Shown here: piece after piece, positions 10,701 through 22,309 of the stretch | Position numbering within the stretch: position 1 is the first letter of the stretch | How the letters are laid out: each line of letters starts with the position of its first letter | Assembly: GCA_023213395.1 (NCBI GenBank) | Contig: CM041465.1 | Coordinates: 225,749,741-225,813,740, forward strand | Direction of reading: 5' to 3' | Source: Cycas panzhihuaensis | Taxonomy: Eukaryota > Cycadophyta | DNA length: 64,000 nt | Notes under the pieces: model-generated | What the model was told of the DNA's origin: nothing | The model's input: only the letters and a program-made list of their open reading frames with translations | Database searches by the model: none | Position numbers and translations under genes: made by a program

Positions 10701-12880
10701 ATTGTTGACCATATTTCCCTACTAGGTTTGCACAGAGCCATTGATACATCTCACTCACAATTTATATGAGGTTGAGGGTTTATTTGAGAGCTTTATTTTA
10801 TATTAAAGAGCTATAAATTTTATTATTTTGTATGTTGCTATGTTTGCTATGTATATAAAATTACAAAGGTAAAAATGATTGATCTTTGAAGTTATTTGAC
10901 TACCAAAATAGCTCCAGACTATATTTTGAAGGCTTAAATTTTGTGAAAATTTTAATAGTCTTTGATTTTGATGAAATTTCACATGCAGGGTCACCCTTCT
11001 AAGAGGAGTAATTTTTTTCTTCTAGAGCATCTTCAAATTCAACTTATAATAGTTAAATTTAGCTCAAATAAAATATTTATCCATTTAGAAGATCTACTAC
11101 TAATTTCTTTAGATCTGAATGATTTCTACTAATTTTTTTTAAGGGTTTTAGTATATATAGATAAAATATCTATTTTGGTATGATCTCATTATATTTCGTT
11201 AAGTATTAAGTGTGAATTTCTCTAAAAAATATCTAAATTTATGTGTGCAACCTAAAGCACCTTTTCTCAGTGAAATTTGTTAAATCTGAGTTGATAATCT
11301 TTTTTTTTTTTTAGGGCTATAGTAGATTTATATCTTAGGAAGATTTTTAGACCAATTTCATCAAATTTCATCTACTAATTGATGAAAATTTTATAGTTTT
11401 CTGATGAATGTTAAATCTACCTATTTAACCACACAAAAATATTTTGAGGGCATTTTGAGTAGTTTCTTGGATATTTTTTGAGATGTTGTAGAAGGAAACA
11501 TTGATGTATGTTTTGAGATAAAGATTTTGACATACTAAAGTTTAGATTCTAAGACAGTAAATTTGGCAAAAAATAATTTTTGCCTTTTTCAAAAATCTAA
11601 CTTTACTATCTTATCAGAAGCATCATTCTAAGCATTTTTTCCTTCTATCATAAATTTAGATTCTATTATCTAGGCTTACATATTTATAATTTTTATAAAA
11701 TTTTACCCATTTATTATTATTTATAAATTTTGTGAAATAAAATCACAAAATAGGGAAAATTAACATGCTTCTAGATTCAAAAAAATTATTATTTCAGAAA
11801 TAGGTTGATCCACTTTTTAACCCTTTGTAAAGTTTATATTAAAATTTTTAAAATCGTATTTAGAAACATTGTACCAAAATAAGGGAAACCTTGGATCGAA
11901 AGCAACATCTGATTCTCTTACTAATTCTGGCATGCTCTTTCTATTTTCACACATGGCATAAAGTAAACACATAATGTAGTAATAGTAACAAGTAAGCATA
12001 GAGGGTAAGTAAGCATTTAGCATCTTTCTATTTCAGTTTTCAAGTTCAAGTTATTAAAAAATAACTTATACTCTTTTTTAAAAGGAATCTCATCCTTACA
12101 TCTTATACCACTAGTTCTCGACTTGTGCACACACTCGTCTTAGTTGAAATAGACCATGATTAGCTGAAGTCTAGGCCTTAAGGAAGGTATGAGTTTCATA
12201 TTAGATCTAGTTTTAACTAGAATAATGGTGGAGGGATAGGTTAGCCATACCTACGACCTCTAATTAGGGATAATCCTAATAACCACTTGGAAAAACTGAA
12301 AACTCTAATTAAGATTAAAATATAGCTAGTCTAATATTTGTCATAGCCATAGGATATGAATATACCACCTTTTAAAGTTAGGTATATCATTACTCATTAG
12401 TAAAAAAATGAAGGATTAGTAGTACCTAGGCTCCTTATTATCTCGACAATGATACAGATATTGTAGGTGAAGGCCCTAATACGTATACTAAAAGTCCCCT
12501 TAGGCATTAACACATCAACTACTTTAGACTTAAGATAGAAGTTTGTGTTTAATCACACATCCTACATCTCACTCAAATTTTAGTTATGTACACCCATATA
12601 CTGGCTTCTATATAGGCACAATCTTGATTGTATGATCATATGATATATCATTTATCTTTATGATCCTTATATTACGATTTGCACACATTATCATTACCAC
12701 TTGTATATATCATTAAACTCTATTGTGTCAAGAGTATTTGCCATAAATATTAGTGGCCTATTATCATTGCTTACTATTTAATCATATTCCCCTTATTGCA
12801 TCAGATGTATCAGCCATACATATTAGTGGCATTTTCATTTACTATTTCTTCATTATCTCTTCTACTTTATCATCTTCACC
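10701..12880 (+). other. Element D1 long leader
   Basis: About 2.2 kb between primer site and gag, without coding signal. The related D2 has a leader of similar size at 33553-35542. That makes the long leader a family trait and not a later insertion. Near 12750-12830 the phrase ATATTAGTGGC occurs twice. Confidence 0.7.
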
Positions 12881-13990
12881 ATCTCCTCTCAGTTTAAGAA
12901 GAATATAAGCTACATCTTGAAAGGGAAAGATAATTGGGATCTATGGTATACCAGAGTCAAGAATACTACTAAGTATGAAGGCCTTTGGAGAGCCCATCTA
13001 TAGCTTACACCTATCATCCTTGTAATAGCAACAACACCTGCCTTTAGAGGAACTCTGCCTATAACTCTAGCACATCCTACAACTAAATTACAATGGAAAA
13101 TTAATAATAAGAAGATTTGTGCAATTATTCTATTTATGACCGATCACTACCTATATAATCTAATTGATGAAGAACAGCATGATATAGATTAGAAAGTCCT
13201 CAAGGTTCTTCAAAAGAATTTCAATGTAAAGTCTTACCTTAAATTTGTTTATTTAGTCTTAAAGATGTATAAAATGAAGATGTAGAAGGGATATGTACAT
13301 GAAACAATCAACCTCCTTTGACCAATCAAATAGGTAATAGACAAGGATTTTAAGACCTAATGTATTACATGGGCATTTCTCATACAGTCCTATCTACATA
13401 TGCTTGATTATAAGAACTTACTTGAGAGTCTTCAAGCAAGTGGAATATTAAAATTACTTAACTTTGAAGCTCTTGTAGAGAAGTTTATATAATTTGATAA
13501 GACCTTTAATACTAATTTTATAATTTTAGATCCTCTTCTAGATGCAACTTTTGGCATGGAAGAAGAAGTATGCTTCTTAAAGAATTAGGGCCCCTCTTAT
13601 AATAAAGGAAATAATCGAGTAAGGGGTTGAGGATGAGGTAGAGGAAATTATCCACTAGATTGATAAAAGCCTCAATAATAGTAGACTAGATAATCTAAAA
13701 GCTAAACACCATATTTTAATATAAGAAAGTTAGGCTAAACCAGTACTTGAGGGACTAGGAATCATATTATTATATGTGAAAGGTATAACAATAGAGGACA
13801 CCTTATAAAGGATTGTCATATATCTGCAAATAAACTACCTAAGTTTTAACAGAAATATAAGGCTCACAATGTTGATGAAGCATGTGAAGAATAGTTTAGT
13901 GGTGCAGGTTTTACTCAAGTATACATTGAAAGACTTTAGGGATCATTATCAGTAAAATCCATTAATCAAACTAAGAGGTATTTTGAAGTC
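12881..13990 (+). pseudogene. Element D1 gag
   Basis: The frame is parallel to D2 gag. It reads LKGKDNWDLWYTRVKN, then TKYEGLWRAHL, then a TKLQW block and a region rich in charged residues leading to a zinc-knuckle area near 13780-13800. The start codon has become ATC at 12881; the D2 copy has ATG at the matching place. Stops are TAG and TAA at former CAG, CAA and TGG codons. Gag would have formed the virus-like particle. Confidence 0.82.
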
Positions 13991-14039
13991 CATTGTGGCT
14001 ATGCCACTTATGATCTTGAATCACCAATGCAAACCCTTC

Positions 14040-15960
14040 TTGAAGTTATAAATAACATAACTTCAAATACCTCCTTATGGATCGTGGATAAAGAAGTGAT
14101 ACAGCACATGACCTACAATCGATATCTATATAAAACTTTTGATTCTAATATATATGGTATCCTTTACATAACCAATAAATCCCAATAACTAGTCAAAGGT
14201 ATTAGAAACATATGCCTAAAACTCCTAAGATTGAGAGATTTCACATTACTTATTGTCTTATATATTCCTAATCTAAAATAAAACCTACTCTCACAAATCT
14301 AGTGGTATTGACTAGAGTGCTTACTAAAAAATTATTTAGATTGAATGACTCCCCATCTTCTGAAGCTAACTATGCTCAAAGCGCTTATGCTGACAAAGAC
14401 TTTACTTTTAATACCACTTTAACACGACCTAGGCTATCCCAAGAAGCTCTTTGGTATGCTCGTATCAACCACATTTATATTAATTGACTTAAAGATCTTT
14501 ATCATACCCTCCCAGGTCTACCCAAGTTCTCCTCCAATCCCTTTAAATATGAAGTCTGTATTATAGCCAAATCTTATAAATAACCCTTTATCAACATTCA
14601 ATGGAAATTAAGTCATCCTATTCAATTGGTATACTCTAAACTATGTAAACCAATGCCCATTCCATTATTGAAGCAAAAATTTTATTATATATCCTTTATT
14701 TATGATTTTACCAAGAAAGTGTAGGTGGTTTTTTTGACCAGGAAAAACAAGTCATTTAGTGTCTTTAAAGCTCATATTGAAAAGGAGTCAAGTTATCAGA
14801 TTAAGTGTCTCTGAACAGATAATGGTAGGGAATATGCCTCTACTAAGTTTGAAACCTACCTATAACATAATGGAATTAAGTATCACACTACAATAGTAGG
14901 AACCCCCCAATAGAATAGAGTTATTAAACGCATGAATAAGTCTATTATGAATATGGCTCGAGCTATGTTAGTTTATAAAAATGTACCTACTTACCTATGG
15001 GTGAAAGTAATTTAGACAGTTGTTTACTACATCAATTCTATCAACCCATCTAAAGGAGGAATGTCTCCTAATAAAAAGTATACTAGATAGGCCCCTACTA
15101 CTTACCACTTTAGAATATTTGGCTTAACATGTTATGCCTATATATTTGATAGAGATAGAAACAAACTCCAACCTAGAGCACTTAAAGGTATCTTTGTTGG
15201 ATACCCTATAGACAAGAAAGGATACAAGGTCTTTATACCTTCACAATGGAAGATTATCATCACTAGAGATGTGATATTTACTAAAATAGATGATCAATTA
15301 TTATGATTAGATTCTAAAATACCAAGCTATCGTTACTATGATGCTACTCAATATGATGTATAGATTCTAAACTTTGAGGGGGCAGACACTCAAGAGTTAG
15401 TCAAACTAATGTAATCTAACAATAGATCCATGAAGGATAGTAGCTATGACTATTAACCAATGAGTACACATCATGCATTACCATTCAAGAATAGTAGAGT
15501 TGACAAAGGAAAAGTAGTGGTAGATGGATTATACTTCCTAGATGTGTCAATATCCTCCTTGATAAATATACAAAATGATCCTTTTTAGGATCTAAATGAA
15601 GACCATATAGTTAGAGAAATAAAGACCTCATTTCTAATTTAAGGTTCTTGTGAAGCCTACTAGCTAAATACGGATATATAACTTGATGAGATGGAAAAAA
15701 TTAGCACTCAAAGTGTATATAGAGCCAAGATATAGGAATCACTTTCTATTGAGTTAGAATCAACAGAATTACATCTCACTCTTAATGAAGAGCCCCTCTC
15801 ATACCAAGTTGTAAAACACACAGCTTAGAGGAATGCTATGAATGAAGAGTATCAATCTCTCATAAAAAATGGTACATGGGAGCTCATCAACCTACCACTT
15901 AGAAGAAAGGTAGTTTGAAATAAATGGGTGTACAAAAATAAATACAGATCTGATAACACC
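14040..15960 (+). pseudogene. Element D1 protease, integrase and RT start
   Basis: A protease remnant (IVDKEVIQHMTYN, where copia has DSGASRHMT) lies near 14084. The integrase core at about 14620-15110 keeps YYISFIYDFTKKV, TDNGREYASTKFE and GTPQ*NRVIKRMN, with TAG for CAG in the last. The connection domain (GIFVGYPIDKKGYKVF) is near 15190. The frame stays open apart from stops for about 1.4 kb and enters RT at NEEYQSLIKNGTWEL (15844). A one-base loss near 15960 ends the phase. Confidence 0.85.
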
Positions 15961-17290
15961 TTGAAAAACATAAGGCAAGGTTGGTAACAAAGGGATTCAT
16001 GTAAAGGGAAGGTATTAACTACACTAAAGTCTTTACATTTATGACCAAGTGGCCCACAATTAGAACTCTTGTGGCCTTGGCAGCTCAACATTGTTAGAAG
16101 ATTCACCAGCTTGATGTGAAAACCACATTTCTCAATGGTGATCTTAAAGAAGAAATCGACATGGCTCAACTTGAAGGATTTGAGATTGCTGGTTAAGAGC
16201 ATATGGTGTGTAAGCTCAAAAAGTCCTTATACGACCCTAAATAAGCCCCTCATACTTAGTTCACCAAGTTGTTAGAAAGAATGAGATAACTTAGATATAA
16301 GATTTATGACTACCAGGATATTGATGCAACATTATTCATTAAATGCCAAAAAGATAAAGTCACTTATCTCTTAATCTTTATGGATGATATACTTATAATA
16401 TGGAATAGTAAATAGACAATCAACCACTAAAGAAGGACTTAGCCAAAACGTTCAAATAGTCTAACCTTGGGTTGATGAAATACTGCTTGGGGCTTGAAAT
16501 CACTCAAAAAGATAGAAAAATCTTTCTTTCTCAAGAAAAGTAGATCAACAATCTTCTAACAAAGTTTTAGTTGGAATATGCTTGACCTGTAACTACTCTA
16601 ATAGAACCCAATATCAAACTAACAACTAATGGTGATGATCGAGAGGTAGATGCAATACTTTATAGGTAACTTATAGGTAGTCTCATCTATACTTCTAATA
16701 CAAGACCTAATATTGTACATTCTATTGATATTCTCACTCATTATATGAGAAATCCTAAGTAGAATCACTAGCAAGCAATAGTACAAGTATTGAGATACCT
16801 TCAGATGACTAGCAAATATGGTCTGTTATATGAACCCAATTTAGAGTTTAAACTATATACATACATAGACTCAGATTTTGTTGGAGATAAAGATATAAGG
16901 AGATCCACCTCTAGGTACATAACATTTCTTGCAATAGTACTAATATCATAGAGTTCTAAATGGCAAAAGATAGTTGTAGACTCAACTACTGAAGCTAAAT
17001 ATATTGCTGCTTCTAAGACCTGTAAATAGGTGATATGACTAAGAAAATCATTGAGCACATTAATTATCACCTAGACAAGTCCCATCGACCTTCGTGTGGA
17101 CAATCATTTTGTGATCCACATGGCTAAGAATCATGTATTTTATGATAGGACTAAACATATAAGTACTAAAGTCCATAGGATTTAAGAATTAGTTCAAGAT
17201 AGCATGATTCAACTGGAATACTACACCACAGTATGATATCTTCACCAAACCACTATAAAGGGTGAAGTTTGAATAGTTTACAAAGTAGCT
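15961..17290 (+). pseudogene. Element D1 RT and RNase H
   Basis: Continues in shifted frames: the TAFLNGDLKEEI-like block near 16130, the catalytic box FMDDILII near 16379 (both aspartates kept), YLGLEIT near 16485, the N-x-H-W-Q-A block near 16760 (now TAG for CAG and TGG), and the EA(K/E)YIAA motif near 16990. The copia RNase H tail degenerates by about 17290. The D2 insertion follows 29 bp later. Confidence 0.82.
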
Positions 17291-17319
17291 TACCCTTCAA
17301 GCCTCCAACTCTAACTAAT

Positions 17320-17631
17320 TGAAGGAATGATGGATCTAGGAGATAAATCACTCACATGCACACAATGGCAATGGAGAATAAAAAAGAAGATGAAACAAGA
17401 TATGAGAGCAAGCTTGGAGGTGAGAATGAATAATTGCTCCCTCCTTGAGATTTCACCTTTTATTATTGAGGGTGAGCATTAGGGTTAGGATTTTCCCACC
17501 TAATGACATGAACCCGAAATTACATCTAAATGCACATAAAGTATATTTCATTAAGAGACTAATGCTAATAATATATCCTAAGGCCACATAATTAATCTAC
17601 GCAAATGACCTTAATATATTAACCTCTTTCA
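17320..17631 (-). repeat. Element D2 3' LTR
   Basis: Starts TGAAGGAATG and ends CCTCTTTCA on the + strand; the matching copy is 35560-35871. Confidence 0.94.
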
Positions 17632-18078
17632 ATCCCCCCCTTAATGGTGGAAGGTCATTTTCAGAAAATCTATTCTATGAGGTCTTCATTTAAGCCTCAT
17701 TATTACATTAAAATTCTAAATGACACTTTTATGGGAAAACCCTCATAGGGAATAAAAACCCACAAACTTTCTAAGATCTATAACCCCTTTTATAAATCAA
17801 AATGGCTAAGATGGCTCTTTGATGTAGCCTAATAGCCAAGTAGCTTAAATGTGTAGTTTAATCTGCTAAGTCTCCATATATTGTTTGGTCATCCCCTATG
17901 CCCTTTTAGGTTTTCATATATTCTGATTTTCTAAAACAAGTATAACCCCTATCCTTTCATGCCCATATGGGGTTTTCACAAAGAGGATAGAGCAGAGACT
18001 TAGTCTTATTCTTCCGTGCCCACAAGGGGTTTTCACGAAGAGAATAGAGTATGATGATCATGTTGCCATCTTCTTTGA
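17632..18078 (-). other. Element D2 3' untranslated region
   Basis: Lies between the RNase H stop and the LTR. At 17951-18052 a unit of the form CATGCCCATATGGGG plus TTTTCACAAAGAGGATAGAG is present twice, about 55 bp apart. D1 has the same duplicated unit at about 35905-36010, so it belongs to the family. Confidence 0.7.
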
Positions 18079-19424
18079 TCAATCGAAAATGGAGGCCCTA
18101 AGACCGAGCTGCCTTCGAAACTGTTCAAACTTCACCCTTTGCAGCAGTTTGATGAAGATATCAGCCACTTGATCTTCTGTGGGGCAGTAATCTAATTGAA
18201 TTGTACTGTCATGAACAAGTTCCCTAATCCTGTGGACTTTCATACTTATGTGTTTGGTATGATCATGAAATACATGATTTTTTGCCATGTAGATTGCTGA
18301 TTGATTATCCACATAAAGACTCGTAGGACTTATTTGGGTATCACCTCTTTACTGGTCTCAGAAGCAACAATGTATTCAGCTTCGGTGGTTGAATCTGTAA
18401 CTATCTTCTGCCATCTGGATCTCCATGATATTGGTGCTATTCTAAGAAACGTTACATACCCAGACGTAGATCTTCCTGTATCTTTATCTCCTGCAAAAGT
18501 CTAAGTTTGTATATGTAGAAAGCTTGAAGTCTGAATTATGTTTATACAACAGACCATATTTGCTAGTCATCTTAAGGTATCTCAACACTCAAGCTGCTGC
18601 CTACCAATGATTCTACTTAGGATTTGTCATGTAACGAGTAAGAATGCCAATAGAGTGTATAATAGCTGGCCTTGTATTGGTAGTGTAGATGAGACTACCT
18701 ACAAGTTTCCTGTAGAGTGTTGCATCTGTGTCCCTAGTGTCACCTTCAACTGAGAGTTTGGTGTTAGGGTCCATAGGTAACATCACCGGTCGAGCATCTT
18801 CTAACTGAAACTTGGTTAGAAGATAGTTGATGTATTTTTCTTGGGAGAGGAAAAATTTTCCATTCTTTTATGTTACTTCAATTCCCAAGTAATATTTCAT
18901 CAAACTGAGGTCAGACAATTCGAACATTTTTCTAAGGTTCTTTTTCAACTGGCTTATTACCTGTTCACTATTACCCGTTACTAGCATGCCATCTACAAAG
19001 ATTATGAGATAAGTGACTTTATCCTTATGGCACTTGATGAACAATGTTGCATCAATATCTTGATAGTCACAAACCTCGTATCTAAGTTGCCTCATCCTTT
19101 TAGACAACTTGGCAACCCAAGCGCGAGGGGCTTGTTTATGGCCATACAAGGACTTTCTGAGCCTGCAAACCTTATGCTCTTGACTTTGATCTCATATCCT
19201 TCTGGCTGAGCCATGAAAATTTCTTCTTTAAGATCTCCATTGAGAAATGCGGTCTTAATATCAAGTTAGTGGATTTTCCAACCCTGTTGAGCACCTAAGG
19301 CCACAAGAGTTCTAATTGCAGGTCACTTGGTTATAGGTGCAAAGACTTCAATGTAGTCAATGCCTTCCCTTTGTGTAAATCCTTTAGCTACCAACCTCGC
19401 CTTGTGTTTTTCAAGGGTGCTATC
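18079..19424 (-). pseudogene. Element D2 RT (C-terminal part) and RNase H
   Basis: On the minus strand it resumes after element E with STLEKHKARLVAKGF, then a TAFLNGDLKEEI block, MYGHKQAPRAW and DYQDIDATLF (18868-19149). The RT catalytic box is FVDGMLVTG: the second aspartate of F(V)DD is glycine, so catalysis would be lost. RNase H follows with the EA-YIAA region. The C-terminal frame 18079-18312 has DNQSAIYMAKN, HISMKVHRIREL and EDQVADIFIK ending LGLRASIFD. Several TAG stops interrupt the middle. Confidence 0.9.
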
Positions 19425-22035
19425 TGTTTCCCAGCTAATGGGAATGGACTCGAGACGCATCGACGCAGGTTTGTTCAGGTATATTTTCGCACTTTCTTAC
19501 CCATGTTAATTAAGGTAATTTAGAGTAGGTTGCTTGACATCTGCCTGCCTGCACGCGTTGATTACCTGCTTGCTCATAATGCATGTGCCTAACGGCATGC
19601 CTTCAGCCTATGACGACTCACAGCGGGAGCATTCCTCGTGAATCACGACACCGTATATGGCGTACAACCACTCACGATGTCTCCAAAGTCTCCCGGGATT
19701 GTTTCTGCCAGTTTACTTGCTCATGTTGCGACATGTCGTTTACGTTGCCATCCTTTCTAAGTCAAACTCGATCCTTAGTTAGGACTTTTTGGGTTGTTTT
19801 GGGTACTTGCCCACTACCTAGGTATTCCCCCAACTGATTTAATTCATAATTAGTTTCTGTTTTTTGCTTCAAAACCTGATTCTGCTGCTTGTTTTTCTCT
19901 TTTTTAATTTCAGGCTGATACCGCGGTAAACTAAGCGGTACCGCAGAGTTTGTAGCGGTACCGCAGAGTTTGCCGCGGTACAACTGTTTGAAATTTAAAA
20001 AAGAGAACCACGCGATAGTTTCCGCTTTTTTCGTGAAACTGTCGCGTGGCTTTATTTGATTGAAGGCGCCCTGACATCCCCAACGTTCACCTGCTGTGAA
20101 CAGGGGATAAAGGGAATTTTCCTCCCCATTTCCAGGGATCTTTTGCTCATTTTTCAGACTTTTGGCCCATTTTCTAAACTTTCAAGAGGATTTTTTCCAA
20201 GAGACTGCACACAGGAAAAGACAGAAAACACATCAAGTTCATGCACAGCAAATGAGGAGGGTGAACCAGGCTGCCACCAGTGGATTTTTCAGGGCCATTG
20301 CTGCCCCTTACTACTCTCCACAACTAGCTTTACTCCCCTTGCAGCTGCTCAGAGATTCAAGGGACTTCTTCAACCAAGAAGCTGCCCCAAAGACTTGCTT
20401 CACAGCTCCAACTTCACAAGGAGCCTCTTCCATCTACACTTCAGCAGGACATACTCATTATCAGCCTCCATTTGACCTCCATTGCTGCTGTCCCTAGTGG
20501 CAGGAGGCATGCTTGACTTCTCTACACAAGGTACCCCTTAGGTTTGCTTGCAATTTCTTGTATTTTACTTGCATTTTCTCTTCTTTTCATTTGTACTTCC
20601 TTCCCTTTTTTTACTTGCAAACCTTTGGGCATGCTTGCAATCTTTTTTCCATTTTTACTAGCAAGCATTCCACCTCTTCTTTCTCCCTGCTTTACCTCTT
20701 TTACCCCATAAATGAAAGTGACTATCATTGGCCATAGGCCCAGTAGTGCTACCTTGACCCAAATCCATTTTCCGGTTTTCTTTGGAGTCCCTCATTTTCT
20801 CCAAGCCTTCTTCCATTCTTTCCTCGATCGGCCTGGGTGAGGGAGCATACACGAGGATTTGAGGGAGATAGGCGGGGTTAGTCCCCATTGCCGTCCTTCT
20901 CCCCAAGGGTTCCGTCCCTTGTCCTCTTCCCTTACTGCACACGCTATCTCGAGGCAGGTCGAAGGAGTTTAGGGATTGTGCGGGGCATCCGGACCGGTTT
21001 AGGATTATCCACATTCACCTTTGCTACCACAGGCATTCCTTTCCGAACCCCTTTGGAGACCTCCGTGGGTGAGTTAGCCATCCCGAGGCTATACTCGGCC
21101 CACTTTGTGTGTTTGCGACATTTGGTAGTGTGAGAGTATCCCGTGTGCTCGCTTTCATTTTTGCTACATTTTAGCATATAGCTTAGTTTGTTTAGCTAAG
21201 TTGATTTCGGTTTGATACATATACATATATATCTTTGTATATTTTGTAGCCTCTCTCTTGAGAGGAAGATGCTCTTCGTGCTTTCTTGCAGGATCGCGTT
21301 GGTGGAAGTGGTGCGTGGGCGAACCCATTCTTAGGTTAGCTCTCATACGGTATTTTCTCTCCCTTAGTTTTGAGGTTCCTTTTTGTCCTTTCATTTCATT
21401 TGGTTTCGCATGCTCACGGGGAGGTAAGTGAACCCCCTTGCCACCGTCAACCGGCGTCGCGTGCGTGGAGAAAGGAGAAAGAGGGCCTGGAGCTTCGCGA
21501 GATCAACCGTGCTTCTACCTCAAATGCCGGATCCAGGTTTTCCTCTTATTTCCTTTGTGTTTCCCCTTATATTAGTCTTGTCTTTTGCATCTGCCTGATA
21601 GATAAGAAAGGATAAAAAACATATAGGAAAAGGAAAAAATAATCGTTTCTTTGCATTTACTTTTCTGCACTAGTTTCTTGTTTTACGTAGCATAGTGTAG
21701 ACACCCCCCTTTTTTGTGTCAGACCCGAGCTATCCTTTTTGCCGTTTGCTTGCGTGTTGGATCAGTTGTCCCCCCTTGCCTTCGTTGCCTTCTCATTGCC
21801 TTGAGAAGCCGCAACGTGCGAGGCGTCTCCTCTCCTTCCCGGCCATCCGAAGGGTAGGAAGGCCTCGCTTTTGCACGGCTACCTGGAAGCAACCAGGCAC
21901 CTTGCAGTCCCGAACCCGCGCTCCAGCGCACGGACGTCCTGCGAGGTGAGGTCCTCGCTGTCTAGCCTAGTTAGCGTAGTGTCTCTTATCCCCCTTCGCT
22001 AGACGTAGGATCACCGCCCCGCAGAGAGCGTTTCA
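19425..22035 (+). repeat. Element E 5' LTR
   Basis: Matches 27822-30413 along its whole length. It contains paired palindromes of the form GCGGTACCGC (19934-19973) and a strong hairpin at 20008-20049. Many short open frames on both strands (for example 20056-20475 and 21716-21949) are chance frames in this GC-rich LTR, with no domain content. Confidence 0.93.
20008..20049 (+). other. Hairpin in element E 5' LTR
   Basis: CCACGCGA pairs with TCGCGTGG, and AGTTTC pairs with GAAACT. The loop is T-rich, with one mismatch between the two stems. In the 3' LTR the right arm is destroyed (about 28395-28435). Confidence 0.7.
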
Positions 22036-22036
22036 C

Positions 22037-22055
22037 TGGCGACCATACTGGGGAC
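22037..22055 (+). promoter_or_regulatory. Element E primer binding site (tRNA-Arg-like)
   Basis: TGGCGACCATACTGGGGAC starts one base after the LTR. The pattern TGGCGACxxxxCTGGGGAC is that of Ogre/Tat elements, whose primer is reported as tRNA-Arg. The tRNA assignment here is by resemblance only. Confidence 0.7.
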
Positions 22056-22309
22056 TGCCAGTTAGAAAGTTAAATTCGCTTCTCTCTTCCGTTGGTGTTC
22101 TTGCCTCTAGGTGAGTTCTCGTTCCCTATTTTCCGTTGGGCAACCCCCAACGCGCTTGCATCTCTATTCTTCTTTTCTCTTTTTGTTTCTTCTAACAACG
22201 CTCGCAAAGGCGTTGCATGCGACGTTTCTCGCGTCACTTGCGAGGTTTGCCTCCGTTGTTAGAAGACCAATCGCCTCGTTCCCTTCCGTCATCGAACCCT
22301 GATTCGATA

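Noticed and set aside
15852-17070. Minus-strand frames at 15852-16202 and 16801-17070
   Set aside because: Antisense shadows of D1 RT/RNase H.
18301-19209. Plus-strand frames between 18.3 and 19.2 kb
   Set aside because: Antisense shadows of the D2 RT and RNase H, whose motifs read on the minus strand.
20056-22302. Many overlapping open frames on both strands in the E 5' LTR, repeated at 28159-30309
   Set aside because: GC-rich LTR gives chance frames; the same places are open or closed differently in the two LTR copies, and none has a motif.
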